Positions 45,750 through 56,622 of a stretch of 64,000 bases of DNA are shown one piece after another. A program made the position numbers and the translations under genes. Each line of letters begins with the position of its first letter. The stretch's first letter is position 1. Source of the DNA: Sugiyamaella lignohabitans (lineage: Eukaryota; Ascomycota; Dipodascomycetes; Dipodascales; Trichomonascaceae); assembly GCF_001640025.1 (NCBI RefSeq), contig NC_031674.1:1550001-1614000 (forward strand), in the 5' to 3' direction. The notes beneath the pieces were generated by a model. The model searched no databases, was not told the origin of the DNA, and saw nothing but the letters and a program-made list of their open reading frames with translations.

Positions 45750-48700
45750 TTAAACTTGTTGAGGGAGGAGCCCTTCCGGTTGTCGTTGCTGTTGGCCTTG
45801 GAGAGCTAATAAATACCTATTTGTGCCCAGTTGCACAATTGACTTTGTCTGATGCTTGATGTACGTGAAATCTGTCTTATCAATAAACGTAATCGCTTTG
45901 AGAGACAGCCACACCAACATGAAGATGAACAGAGGCAGCCAGAAGAAGAAAAACATCTTATCGTTACGGAGCCCACGTTGCTTTTCTCTCCATGCCTGGA
46001 GAACACGATCCTCTTCTTCTTCGGCAGATGTTGGGAATTCTACAGTGTCATCGATAGTCTCAGTATCAGGCAAAGAACCCAACTCAATGTGTTCAGCAGC
46101 TTCGTCAGTCGTCGACTCAACTTGTTTGTCACCGTCAAATGCCGCCCGTTGGTAGCTTTCTGACGATGTTGCGCCCTCGGGGAAGATCTCCTCATAACTT
46201 GGTGGTGGTACATTGTCTTCAGTGGGGGTATGAACGTGAGACATTAGTCTTTCGGGAACAAAAAAGTTCCAAAAAGCTGCTGCTGCAGCTGCTTGTTGCT
46301 GTTGGTGGCTATGTCTGTGTTGTTGATGTTGACCATGCTGTGGCTCTTCATCAGCGTGTCGACGGCGAAGGAATCCGTTTCTTGCGTTATCTCGTAGGTC
46401 TGCCCAGTAATGAGCAAGACCCCTAGGCGAGTTTTCGCCCCTAACAGATGCGACATCATTACTTTCGCTGATACTTGGACGGCGAGATGAAATCCGTGAC
46501 GACCTCCGTGATGATACTGGGGCACTACCATAAATACCAGGTCTCATATAATCATCGTCCCATTCAATGTCCAGCTCAGATTCCTGCTCAGAAAGATCTC
46601 TGCCAGACACCTCATCTTCAGACACGTCAGTTAACTCATCATCCTCTTCAAACGAATTTTCATCAGAAACACTTCCTTCATGAGATGACATATCCCATTC
46701 ACTGTCAATGTACTCGTCAATCAAAACGTCTCGAAGCTCTCTACTAGCCAAATCCAACACTGTAGAACCGTCATTTGTGCGAATACAGGGGTCAGCTCCT
46801 TCGTTAAGCAACAATCTAACTATATCTTCCCTGCCATGGAACACCGCAAAATGCAAAGCAGTATACATATTGCTATCACCATAGTCGAGCGCAGCACCTG
46901 CTTCAATCAGAGCTGAACAAAGTCTTGTATATCCTCTGCTACTCGCCAAGTGAAGCATTGTCTGCTCCTCGCTATTACAAACATCCCAATTTGTAGCAAA
47001 CTTGGAACAATCGTCAATGGTTTTAACAAAGTCCAAGCACGAAATAAGCATTTGTTGGAGTTTTTCTCCTCTCAGAGTCAAGAAACCAGCCGAATGATTG
47101 CTACTTCCTCCTCCACTCTCATTACCACCAGAAAGTTGTTCACGAAGTTCATTTGAAATTCCAACTCCACTGCCGATAATCCTCTTTGCGATTTCTCTAG
47201 CATCCTCTAGTTTACCATTCATTTTTAATCCCACCACCTGGAGAGCCAACTCAATCAGTTGACGATCGGTATCATCAAAATACCTAAACAGCTTGTTCTC
47301 GGCACCACCAATCCAGCCATCAAATGTCACATTGACAGGACCTTCAGTTTGGGCTGGAGGCAAATGTGTAATCAGAGTTGTGCTGTTCCAGCATTGAGTA
47401 GAAGGCGACTTATTATCACCAAACCGAACCACTAAGCCATTGACAAACCCAGTACCCAGAATAGTCACCTCAATACCACCACGAATGGATCCTTGACCAG
47501 GAATTACCCTTTCGATGACCGGCATCTGAGTATCCATATCGTTGCGGTTGAAATTCATCCAGCTTGATCCAGGAGGAATCACTTGACCATCGTGCAAACT
47601 GGCCCTGTCAAAGCTAGCTGTTGCATCACTTGACCCTGGTGTAGCTGCCCTACTGCTGAATGCCGAGGTAGACGCGGTTATTGGTGAATGAGCCCTACTC
47701 GTATTTGCCGTTACAGTTCCACCACTGTTGATTGCCACGAGCCCACTTCCCGCATAAAGAGGCGTGCGGACGTCCTGATAACTGCTGTTATGGCTATTAG
47801 CCAGGCTACTGCTTTTACTTGGGGCTGTACTACCGGTTACAAACGGAACAGAGTCAATAATCATTTCTTGACGCTGTTGATGGTTCCCACTGGCCGAAGC
47901 AGTAGATATAGCACCAGCGCCAGCGCCTGCTACACCTGCTCCTCCCAGTCCACCAGTAGCAGCATTCATGCCTTGTGACTTTTGGCGCAAATGACCCTGG
48001 GACTTCTCTCTATCACGCGATCCACTATCACGAGCTTCTGTCTCGCTATCATCATCATTGGCTTTTCGCTTTTTAGCCCTTGGTCCCTCGTCAGCAAACC
48101 CGCTGCTACTGGTCTCCCCAGCAGATGTGGCCATATTCGACCCGGTCTTGTGGTCGTCTGTGATCATGACTGCCGTGGTAGATGCCCGGCTTACTACCGT
48201 TCCTGTGTGGTCTTTGACCGCCAGAAATACCCTGTTGTTTGTTAGTTTCTGTTCATTGTGAGGGCCTGCCTCCGGCGGCTGGGGCTACGCCCCAGACCCC
48301 CCGGCTCCTCTCGCTTCGCTCGAGTCGTTACGTCTACGGCCTCTTGTACTTACCTGAAGCCTACTTTCTCGCTGTGGTGGCGGCAGTAGCATGCCAAACG
48401 CATGGGAAGTTCGATTTGGCGAGCCGTGACAGTTCTGCCATCGACTTCGATGTCATCGAGTGCACCAAAGTCCACGACTTCTTTGCAGTTGAAGACTATT
48501 CCTCGCTTTTCTGTGTCTTCACACCAGTGTGCCTCTTCAACAGGGAGACGAACCTTCTTACGTGAAGCACGTTTGCGTTCTCGTCGGATGCATCCGTTAC
48601 ACATGTTGGCGTAATGGTGTACATTGCTGTGGCACACGACTATGGTCTCTAAATGCAGAGTGTCGGGTGATGGCACAAAAGGATCCTTTAGTTGTAATTT

Positions 48701-50251
48701 GGGTTTGGATATTGTGTCAGATGCTATGTGTAATGCTGATTGTGGTGGGGGTGGGTAGAAATTCATGACTAGCTTAATCTGTGTTTCCACTCGAGACTTT
48801 GCTGGCAGTTCTGATACCTGCAGTTTATACTTCAGGTTAGATACATCATTCCAGTCCTCTGGATTGAAATCGGGGAAATAGTTTGGTGGTGGGTATGATT
48901 GAGAATCTTCCGTACTAAGTTTGTCGCTGTTGCTGGCGACGTCGTTTTCATCGCTGGTGCTCATAATGCTGGTATTGGCAGTGTTGGCAATGCTGTGGCC
49001 GCTACTACTGCTCTTTCCGTCAGAATACGGCGATGATGACAGTGACGTCGACATCGAAAATGGACTCTGGCTTTCTCTTTCCGATCCAGATTCGGGTCTT
49101 GTAGGCACCTGGCTCTCAAGCAACTTATTGGTTAGAGTCGAGCTCGATGTCGAGTTCACAATACCATTGCCATTTCTGCTGTCATCAACATCACCCTTGG
49201 TTCTATCGTTATACTCTGGATCACCCACATTGTTTAGTTGCTGAGGCGGGACATATACCTCTTGCTTCGGCAAAATATCAGTCGAAGGCATGAGAATTCC
49301 ATCTAATCTAGACTCATCGACTTGGCCAGTTACACTAGAGGCTAGGAATGGAGAAGTAGTAGTATCGAGTTCCATAGATCCAGGTGCGATCCAAACTTTT
49401 TTATACTCATCTTCTCCATTGTGAGAATGAGGTGAGTCGCCTGAAGACGAGGGTGACGTTCCCGAGGCATCTTGAGGGCTTGTATAAAGAGATGATTCGC
49501 TTGGATGTGTGAATCCATCGTCATCGAATAGTTCCATACGAATATGTTCCGAGATATCAAAAGACGATGGGTCGTTTGACAGACTGTCGGTGCTCATAGT
49601 AGACAATGAAGTTCCTAGAATCGAATCTGATGGTAGTCCTGAAGAAGTTGAAGCTGAACCTGGCATGGATGTTGAGTTATGCTTTGACCCACTACTTGTC
49701 TCGTATCCTCCAAGGTTAGTTGGCGGTGGAGTCGGTAATGAAGACAGTCCATATGTATTATTGTTTCCCAGAGGAGAAAACTGTTCTAATTTGACATTGG
49801 CTTCTGCTAGAGCCTCGTTATCGACAATTTGTTGATGTATCAGTGATTTGTTATAATAACGAGATGATGACGATTGACCACTCAGGCTGTTTCTGCTGCT
49901 ATTTGAAGTTGAGTTCGATTGGTTACTAGGGGTAATAGTTCCGTCGAGGAAATCTTTGGAATCCATAATACCCTGTTGCTGAGCGTGGTTTTGAACTTGG
50001 GCTTGTGCTTGAAGTTGAGCATTAGCAAATGCCTGGGCTTGCATTAAAGATTGAGCTTGAGGTGGGGCCTGAGATTGGGCTGATATCGTCGTGTTCGGTA
50101 CATTATCGCTATGGGCCTGTCCTTTAGCGTCAACTTGGCTCTGAGGTCTACCTTGTTGTCCACGAAGCGACGTTGAAAAACTCTTCGCTAGGGATCTCAT
50201 ACCAGAAAATCGTTTTGAAGACCCCGAAGGATCTGTGTGAATATCAGCCAT
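45750..50251 (-). CDS. MGA2: Mga2/Spt23-family membrane-tethered transcription factor (two exons)
   Basis: ER-membrane transcription factor that senses lipid saturation and, after ubiquitin- and proteasome-dependent release, activates the fatty-acid desaturase gene. Exon 1 (50251-48354) ends in phase 2 and joins exon 2 (48231-45750) across intron 48232-48353 (GTAAGT, AAACTAAC, CAG), giving 1459 residues. The junction reads EKVGFR-VFLAVKDHTGTVV, followed by MITDDHK, which is continuous in the family. Further domains: an IPT/TIG fold at about 867-950 (IERVIPGQGSIRGGIEVTILG), ankyrin repeats at about 1060-1130, acidic and poly-Gln/Ala tracts, PPSY at about 1313, and one membrane span near 1393-1415 (FFFFWLPLFIFMLVWLSLKA). 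The intron contains GC element 19. Without splicing the gene looks like two separate frames. Confidence 0.95.
48268..48327 (+). repeat. GC double-hairpin element 19 (type I), in the MGA2 intron
   Basis: Antisense to MGA2. Hairpin-1 loop TAC; the middle spacer reads ACCCCCCGG. Confidence 0.94.
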
Positions 50252-50329
50252 GCTTCGATCTTAAATGTGATTACCTTAGTGAAATATATCTCAACAATAA
50301 CGACTAGATCTAACAGTAGGTTAGTAACG

Positions 50330-50585
50330 TGAATCGTGCAAAGAAAGCTTCGATTCCATGAATTCATGAGCCCATGAGCCGTGAATCCACACAGCTGAGA
50401 ATCCACAAGTCCATGAAAACAAGACTCGAAACTCCATGAACCCATCAATCCAGAGTCCATGGATCCACAAGTTCATGGGTTTACGAGTTTAAGAGTTTGG
50501 CCATGGGTCCACGAGTCCACAGTTCACAAGTCCACAATCCATAGTCCACAAGTCCACGGTCCACAGTCCACAAGTCCACATCTTA
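50330..50585. repeat. Degenerate short tandem repeats (CACAAGTCCA/CCATGA family)
   Basis: Many imperfect copies of an 8-10-nt unit (AAGTCCAC, GAGTCCAC, AGTCCATG), densest at 50505-50582. Confidence 0.8.
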
Positions 50586-51212
50586 TCAGTTAAAGATGAA
50601 ATAAAACATACTCACAAATTCAAAATCACAGTCGAGTCGCGAATAGCTAACAGGAAAGACGATGGTTTGTTACTGATGCCAGAGCTATCAGGTCGATGGA
50701 GGTACAACCAATTTAAGATCAGATCTAACGGCTGGATCAAATGACTCTCCACAAACAAATGCCCTAAGAAGAAAGACCAAGTTCAATACAGTAAAGATCA
50801 GTCGAGTTCAGACCAATCCAATCAAGTCCAGTCAAGTCCAGTCACCTCCGTTTGGTCCGTTTGTCGAGCCCTGGTATATTTATATGCTGTGATACTTTAA
50901 GGTCGTTAGGAACTGTTAGCCTATCAGAGGAAGTTGCAATCTACTTACAGTCTTTCTGTGACTTTGAGAACAGTTTAGTTATTGAATGGTGTATTTCTTT
51001 CAACCTTTTTGTTAATGTTATTGTACAAGTGAGCAGTCAAGTCACCGGCCCACTGCTGCGTAATGCTGGATATGAGTAGTGATTGATGATGTATAAATCA
51101 GTGAATCAGGTTCCGGTTTTGGTTAATTTTTGCTTGGCTGCGGGTTAGTTTGCAGGGGGGGCTACTAAAGTTCGAGCAGCCGGCCAAGCTGCCAGCCGTA
51201 GGTAGCCTGAGT

Positions 51213-51221
51213 GGGCTGCTG

Positions 51222-51253
<32 letters not shown>

Positions 51254-51335
51254 CAAGCCGCTGATGCTGCTGATGCTGCCACTGATGCTGATGCTGCTGA
51301 GGCTGCCGCTGGTTCTGCCTGTGCCGCCGCTGATG
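51213..51335 (+). repeat. GCT/CTG trinucleotide repeat tract
   Basis: Runs of GCT, including an uninterrupted block of about eleven units at 51219-51251, then interrupted GCTGAT units. Confidence 0.9.
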
Positions 51336-51403
51336 CTGCAGGTGCTGAGCCCCTCAAGCTTTCATGCCCATGGGTTGGCAGCCTGTTCTCCGGCCGGCTA
51401 GCC

Positions 51404-51496
51404 TTCCCTCCCCTAGCTCCCCCCTCCCCCCCTCCTCCCCTTCTCCCCCCCCCTCCTCCCCTTCTCCCCCCCCCCACTCTCCTCTCCTCTCCTCCC
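51404..51496 (+). repeat. Homopyrimidine C/T tract
   Basis: About 90 nt of almost pure C and T with duplicated CCTCCTCCCCTTCTCCCC blocks. The mirror-like strand asymmetry is compatible with triplex-forming DNA. Confidence 0.85.
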
Positions 51497-52054
51497 TTGC
51501 TACTTGCTTTCTGCGTCTAGCTTTCCTGCGGCCCCCGCCCTCAGCTCATTTGACTTCAGCAGCACCAGCAACACCGGCAGCACCCCCTCCCCAGCTGCCG
51601 GTGACCCCCTATTTCTCGATAGCCTACCAGGGCAACTACGCAAGATTGGGAGTTTTCTGCTGGATACGCCGCACAGATGCGTCTAATTTGCCTGTTTTCA
51701 CCCAGGCGCGTTCCCTATCGGCTCTCTATCGCACACACACTAGGTCATTTGAGGCAAACCTAAGCCTTGAACAAAAACAGGTGCATCTGGAACCGCAAGG
51801 CTGGTTTGTTGGGAACTTTTACCCCTCTTTCAAGCTTTACAGGGGACAAAATAGGGTTCGGAGGCAATTGGCCGCCGATGCCCGACAGATAGGGCCGTTT
51901 TCGTTCCACGAGTCACGGAACGTTATTCTACGAAAATGCCACCAGAAATAGAAATTCCGCTAAAACTGTAACCTGGCTCTTCTGGCATTAGTCAATGGAG
52001 AATCAGTGTAAAATTTACGAGCCCGTTAACCCACGCTGCCGGGTTCTTAACGCC

Positions 52055-52114
52055 CGACTCGAGCGCAGCGAGAGGAGCAGCAGGGTCTGGGGCGGAGCCC
52101 CAGCCGCCGGAGGC
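52055..52114 (-). repeat. GC double-hairpin element 20 (type I)
   Basis: 60-nt copy about 160 nt upstream of the tRNA-Leu gene. Hairpin-2 loop TGC. Confidence 0.93.
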
Positions 52115-52275
52115 AGCGTGGGGACGTGGACCCAGTGTTCTAACTCCTGTGATGGACCTTGGCGCTCTGAGTTGAAAAATGGCGTTATTTCCCTCAAAAG
52201 CCGGGATTCCGACGATACGAAAAAGACGTGGTACTTGGCCGGAAATGAGTCTGCAGGATCAGATTTTCAACAACA

Positions 52276-52357
52276 GGCACTCTGGCCGAGCGGTCTAAGG
52301 CGTCAGGTTAAGGTCCTGATCTCTTCGGAGGCGAGGGTTCGAATCCCTCGGGTGTCA
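52276..52357 (+). tRNA. tRNA-Leu (anticodon AAG)
   Basis: 82-nt type II tRNA. The acceptor arms GGCACTC and GGGTGTC pair with two G-T wobbles. The D arm is TGGCCGAGCGGTCTAAGGCG. The anticodon stem TCAGG/CCTGA holds the loop TTAAGGT, giving AAG (read as IAG). The variable arm is TCTCTTCGGAGG, and the T arm is GAGGG-TTCGAAT-CCCTC. A T-run terminator follows at 52361-52367. No intron. Confidence 0.95.
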
Positions 52358-52668
52358 GTATTTTTTTGATGTTGATTTATTGATTGGATTCTTATTTTTT
52401 TTAACTGATTCTGAATCATGTTGTTCTGATTTATTTATTTTTTCTTTGATGGGTGTGTGGATATATGGACTTTAAGGTTGGAATGGGAATAGAACTCAGT
52501 CTTTGGATTTTGGGTCCGGTTTGAATATGCATGAATCAATTAATGTTCATATATAGCAAGAGAGTATCCCCTGGATCAACCAGACGATCAGTTGTGAACT
52601 TATTCTTTTTTAATACAAAACACAACATTGCTATATTTATTTATAGCATGATCGAAAGGTCGGGTTAA
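52358..52668. other. REV1 promoter region
   Basis: T-rich spacer between the tRNA and REV1. No element recognised. Confidence 0.5.
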
Positions 52669-55600
52669 ATGGCACCGCCACCGCTGAAGCTGAACGACAA
52701 CGCTAAGCGGATTCTGAATCACAAGTTCCAGGATGAAAGCGGGAAAGAATACGAAGGCACTGAGTTTGGCGGGTTTGGCGAGTATATCGCGAACAAAGTA
52801 GTCAAACTACAAAACCAAGCACAAGAAGCAGCACTCGGGTCTGACCAGAAATCAGATATCTTTCGCGGGTGTATAATTTATGTCACGGGATATACGAAGC
52901 CGTCGATTTTTGAATTGAAAAGGTTGATTACGCTAAATGGTGGGATCCATGCTCAGTATCTGACTGGCAAGACGTCAGTGACGCATATCCTCGCCACTTC
53001 GCTGACCCCTAGAAAACGGATTGAATTTTCCAAATTCAAAGTTGTACAACCACAGTGGATTGTCGACAGTGTCAAACAACAGAAATTGTTGCCATGGTCA
53101 GACTACCGTACCATCAAAGTCAAGTCGAGTCTCATAGACGGACCTAAGAAGTTTGTTGACAAGCACAGCGGGGGTCATACTGTTGATAGCAGTGGCAGTG
53201 GTAGTGGTGTGGACAGCGTTAGTAGTGGTAATGGTGGTAGCGATGGTAGTGGCGGTAGTGGTGGTCGTGGAGGTAGTTGCGGTAGTGGGGGTAGTGGTGG
53301 CAGTGGCGGTAGTGGAGGTAACGGAGGAAGTGGTGATGGTAATAGTAGAAAAGACGTCAAGATTGGCACAGATAAAAGCATCCTCGAGTCAGATACAACC
53401 AGCGAAAGGAACTGGTCCAGTAGCAATGATCACACCAGCCGCAAAGACGACTACAGCCATAATATTGAGACGACCACAAACGGTCGGATCACCAGTAGCC
53501 GCAAAGATACAGAGTCTGGCATCCAAAAGCACACAAACACGGTGACTACAGGAGCAGGAGTCTCGTCAGGAAAGCCAGAGAAGCCGAAGTTATTCCAGCC
53601 AGTAGGATCCAGTGCAACATTCCGACCGTCCGGAGCGAGCGTGGCATTCCGAACAACGTCTCTTAGCTCAGATGACGATGAACTCCGTTTACTTCTCGAG
53701 CTACCACTAAAGAGAAAGGAACTAGAAACAGCACACGATGAAACGATTAGTGCGTCTAAACGGATCAAGACAGAGGTCAACGTTACCGACGACAACCGAC
53801 TGCCGAGTACTAGCAAAGACAAGGAGACCACGTCAAAAGGATACACACTAGTAGACTCCGAAAGCTACCCTCAGACCACCGAAAGTGTTCTCGAAAACGA
53901 CGTACAAGAAGCTGCAGAAAGCCCTGAGGCGGAGACAGGAGGAAAAGTAGACGACACTACTGCCAAGGAACCGGGCCAGCCACCATCGCGGCACCCTCGC
54001 TATGTCAACTGCTTGCACCCAGAGTTTATCTCCTCTTACTACAAAAACTCAAGACTACACCACCTATCAACATGGAAAGCCGAGTTGAAAAGAAAGTTCC
54101 AGCGGCTGGCTATAGAACAGAATAAAAAATCTCAAGAAGCTAGATCCCCCATTGAAGGGGACGGAGACAAAGTCATTCTCCACGTGGACTACGACTCCTT
54201 TTTCGTTTCGGTAGCACTTCTCGACCGACTCGATCTGGTAAACAAACCAGTATGTGTCAGTAATAGTTCTTTTGGCAATTCAGATGTTGCTAGCTGCAAC
54301 TACGTAGCACGTAGATACGGGGTTCGTAATGGCATGTGGGTATCACAAGCGTTGAAGAAATGCCCCGAGTTGATTTCTCTGGATTATAATTTTCCTGGAT
54401 ACGAAGCAGCGTCATCACACTTGTACCAATCACTAGTTGAGAACAACCCCGACTTGTTGTTCCCAGTTTCCGTAGACGAAGCGCTTGTGGATATCACCAG
54501 CACCTGTAAACAACTGATGAAGATCAACGAGTGTGATATTTCAGCAGCAGTTGGGATCCTGTCAAACCGACTTCGCAATCGTATCAGAGAGCTCACTGGT
54601 CTTGAGGCTAGTGTAGGAGCTGGTCCCAACGTTTTGCTCGCCAAACTAGCACTCCGAAAAGCAAAACCAGCAGGTCAGAAATTCATCTCTTCTGCTCAGG
54701 CAGTAGAGGCAATTACAAACATACTAATTGCAGACTTACCAGGTATGGGGTCTCATATAGCAGGAAAACTGGCTGCCAAGATGAATATCCGTACCTGTGC
54801 TGATGTCCGCAAGTGTAAAAAATCTGATTTGGAAACGCTGTTAGGAACAAAGACAGCAGCAAAGCTTTATGACTATGCATTTGGATTGGATGATACAGAC
54901 ATTTCCAACATCGCCGGGCCAAAGTCCATCGGAGTAGAGATTGCATGGGCCGTGCGAGTAAACAACGAAGACGAAGCAGACCTGTTTCTGTCAAACCTGA
55001 CTAAAGAGCTCTGTCAACGAATGGACAAAGCCATGGTCAAAGCAAAGTATCTCACGCTAAAAATCTACCAGCGAGCAGATGGTGCTCCAAGGGAGCCTCC
55101 CAAATATATGGGTTGCGGTGTATGTGACGCATACTCTAAATCAACTATACTGGATGAGATTACAAGAGACCATGACATAATATTTGGTGAACTACGGAAG
55201 ATGATCCGTGCTTTTGGATGTCCGTGGATCGATCTACGTGGAGTGGGGATCCAAATGAAACTTGACGACGAGGAAAACCCCGATAAAAAGGACGCTACGA
55301 AAGCTCAACAGACAATCTCTCAAGCCATAAAGCGTGCTGAAACAGCACCAGCAGTCACTAAACATCAAGACCCAAACGCGGTTTCTCTACCCTCTTCTAC
55401 CACTAGCAACATTCCAGCCAACGGACCTCAGTCGCCTGTTCCACCTTCTGTTAAACGCGAGTCGTCCACTACCCCATCACCCGTCAAAGTATCACCATCA
55501 AAGCAAAAAAAGAAAATGATTCCTGTGATGCCAAAACCACGAAAGGGGCTGACCACCTTCACCCAAATGACGACGAAAATCAATATGGACACCCTTAACG

Positions 55601-56022
55601 AACTACCAACACAGATTCGAGACGAAGTCATAGAACACCACAATCTAGCCACGAAACACCGGCGACCAAAACCACAGCAAAGTACACCTCAACCGTCAGC
55701 CGTCAGTCTCCCACATTACGAACCTGTATCATTTGCCGGACTGACATCACAACAAGAAGTCCGCGACCGTATCACCACCTGGATAGACACCTGCCTCGAA
55801 ACAGGACCCCATTACGACGACGTCTGTCTCTTCGAAACATATCTGCTCGACGTCATAACCCGCGACTCCAACTGGAACAAAGTACCCCAGCTTCTCAACT
55901 GGATGACCAGCTACATCAACTCCAAACCAGGACCCTCCGAATGGACAGTTCTCATAAATATTTATTCCCGCGTTGCTCGCGACGCCCTCCTACAACACCG
56001 AGGCATTCGACTCTCCCACTGA
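52669..56022 (+). CDS. REV1: DNA repair protein Rev1, translesion deoxycytidyl transferase
   Basis: Y-family polymerase that inserts dCMP opposite abasic sites and scaffolds Pol zeta; 1117 residues, single exon. BRCT domain at about 62-150 (FRGCIIYVTGYTKPSIFELK, VQPQWIVDSVKQQKLLPW). Polymerase core from about 500: HVDYDSFFVSVAL holds the first metal-binding Asp, and PVSVDEALVDI (about 603) the Asp-Glu pair. LPGMGSHIAGKL (about 700) is the helix-hairpin-helix, followed by the little finger. A ubiquitin-binding motif LNELPTQIRDEVIEHHN lies near 980. The C-terminal four-helix domain (about 1030-1095) ends LLNWMTSYINSKPG. Unusual: an inserted Gly/Ser run (about 175-225), from a GGTAGTGGT-type repeat, separates BRCT from the rest. 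The start ATG is preceded by AT-rich DNA. Confidence 0.96.
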   Translation: MAPPPLKLNDNAKRILNHKFQDESGKEYEGTEFGGFGEYIANKVVKLQNQAQEAALGSDQKSDIFRGCIIYVTGYTKPSIFELKRLITLNGGIHAQYLTGKTSVTHILATSLTPRKRIEFSKFKVVQPQWIVDSVKQQKLLPWSDYRTIKVKSSLIDGPKKFVDKHSGGHTVDSSGSGSGVDSVSSGNGGSDGSGGSGGRGGSCGSGGSGGSGGSGGNGGSGDGNSRKDVKIGTDKSILESDTTSERNWSSSNDHTSRKDDYSHNIETTTNGRITSSRKDTESGIQKHTNTVTTGAGVSSGKPEKPKLFQPVGSSATFRPSGASVAFRTTSLSSDDDELRLLLELPLKRKELETAHDETISASKRIKTEVNVTDDNRLPSTSKDKETTSKGYTLVDSESYPQTTESVLENDVQEAAESPEAETGGKVDDTTAKEPGQPPSRHPRYVNCLHPEFISSYYKNSRLHHLSTWKAELKRKFQRLAIEQNKKSQEARSPIEGDGDKVILHVDYDSFFVSVALLDRLDLVNKPVCVSNSSFGNSDVASCNYVARRYGVRNGMWVSQALKKCPELISLDYNFPGYEAASSHLYQSLVENNPDLLFPVSVDEALVDITSTCKQLMKINECDISAAVGILSNRLRNRIRELTGLEASVGAGPNVLLAKLALRKAKPAGQKFISSAQAVEAITNILIADLPGMGSHIAGKLAAKMNIRTCADVRKCKKSDLETLLGTKTAAKLYDYAFGLDDTDISNIAGPKSIGVEIAWAVRVNNEDEADLFLSNLTKELCQRMDKAMVKAKYLTLKIYQRADGAPREPPKYMGCGVCDAYSKSTILDEITRDHDIIFGELRKMIRAFGCPWIDLRGVGIQMKLDDEENPDKKDATKAQQTISQAIKRAETAPAVTKHQDPNAVSLPSSTTSNIPANGPQSPVPPSVKRESSTTPSPVKVSPSKQKKKMIPVMPKPRKGLTTFTQMTTKINMDTLNELPTQIRDEVIEHHNLATKHRRPKPQQSTPQPSAVSLPHYEPVSFAGLTSQQEVRDRITTWIDTCLETGPHYDDVCLFETYLLDVITRDSNWNKVPQLLNWMTSYINSKPGPSEWTVLINIYSRVARDALLQHRGIRLSH
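53185..53347 (+). repeat. GGTAGTGGT-type coding microsatellite in REV1
   Basis: Imperfect nonanucleotide/trinucleotide repeat encoding a Gly/Ser-rich linker of about 50 residues. Confidence 0.9.
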
Positions 56023-56062
56023 CAATTATTTATTTATTTTATTATTTCCGCACTGTGACTCT

Positions 56063-56122
56063 GCCTCCGGCGGCTGGGGCTCCGCCCCAGACCCCGTGGC
56101 TCCTCTCGCTCCGCTAGAGTCG
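56063..56122 (+). repeat. GC double-hairpin element 21 (type I)
   Basis: Begins 40 nt after the REV1 stop, in sense orientation. First of a direct tandem pair (period 84 bp). The hairpin-2 arm carries one mismatch (CTAGAG). Confidence 0.92.
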
Positions 56123-56146
56123 AGCTACACTCTTCTCTGGGTCGCT

Positions 56147-56206
56147 GCCTCCGGCGGCTGGGGCTCTGCCCCAGACCCCATTGCTCCTCTCGCTCCGCTC
56201 GAGTCG
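56147..56206 (+). repeat. GC double-hairpin element 22 (type I)
   Basis: Second of the tandem pair. Hairpin-1 loop TCT, hairpin-2 loop TCC, followed by the same CGAGCT tail as element 21. Confidence 0.92.
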
Positions 56207-56335
56207 AGCTTCGAGTCAGGTCACTCAGTTCGTGCCCGAGCTCTCAGCTGTTGAGACAAAGCCCATGCAACGTCGAGAGGAGCATACGAAGTCGAGCTAG
56301 GAGTCACTTCCCAGAACTGTCTAAAAGCCCCGCAA

Positions 56336-56395
56336 CGACTCGAGCAAAGCGAGAGGAGCCACGGGGTCTAGGGCGGAGCCCCAGCCGCCGGAGGC
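56336..56395 (-). repeat. GC double-hairpin element 23 (type I)
   Basis: Hairpin-2 loop TTT. Orientation opposite to 21/22, same as PYK1. Confidence 0.92.
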
Positions 56396-56496
56396 AGAAC
56401 CCCGTGCCCGAGCGGAGACCCAAAAGTTGGGTGTGATGTATTTATCATCAGAATTCAGTAGCACACTCGCTAGAAAACCGTGACAAACCCACCTAA

Positions 56497-56556
56497 CGAC
56501 TCGAGCGAAGCGAGAGGAGCCACGGGGTCTGGGGCAGAGCCCCAGCCGCCGGAGGC
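56497..56556 (-). repeat. GC double-hairpin element 24 (type I)
   Basis: 66 nt after the PYK1 stop codon, in sense with PYK1. Hairpin-1 loop TCT. Confidence 0.93.
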
Positions 56557-56622
56557 AGGATCCCATACCAGGGTTGTTGGGGAAGGTATTTATCATCATA
56601 ATTAATTAGCATAGCTGAAGAG

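Larger units (their letters stand above)
50252..52275. other. 2-kb non-coding region upstream of MGA2
   Basis: Holds degenerate AAGTCCAC-like repeats (about 50330-50600), a GCT-triplet tract, a long homopyrimidine tract and GC element 20. A 195-residue open frame from 51364 is judged unlikely to be a gene. Confidence 0.55.

Noticed and set aside
51145..51477. Minus-strand Ala/Gly-rich frame of 110 residues
   Set aside because: It is a translation of the GCT repeat and the C/T tract and has no ATG start.
51364..51951. 195-residue plus-strand frame starting MPMGWQPVLRP
   Set aside because: The first half is a Pro/Ser translation of the homopyrimidine tract and the rest shows no recognisable family; compositional bias explains the open length.
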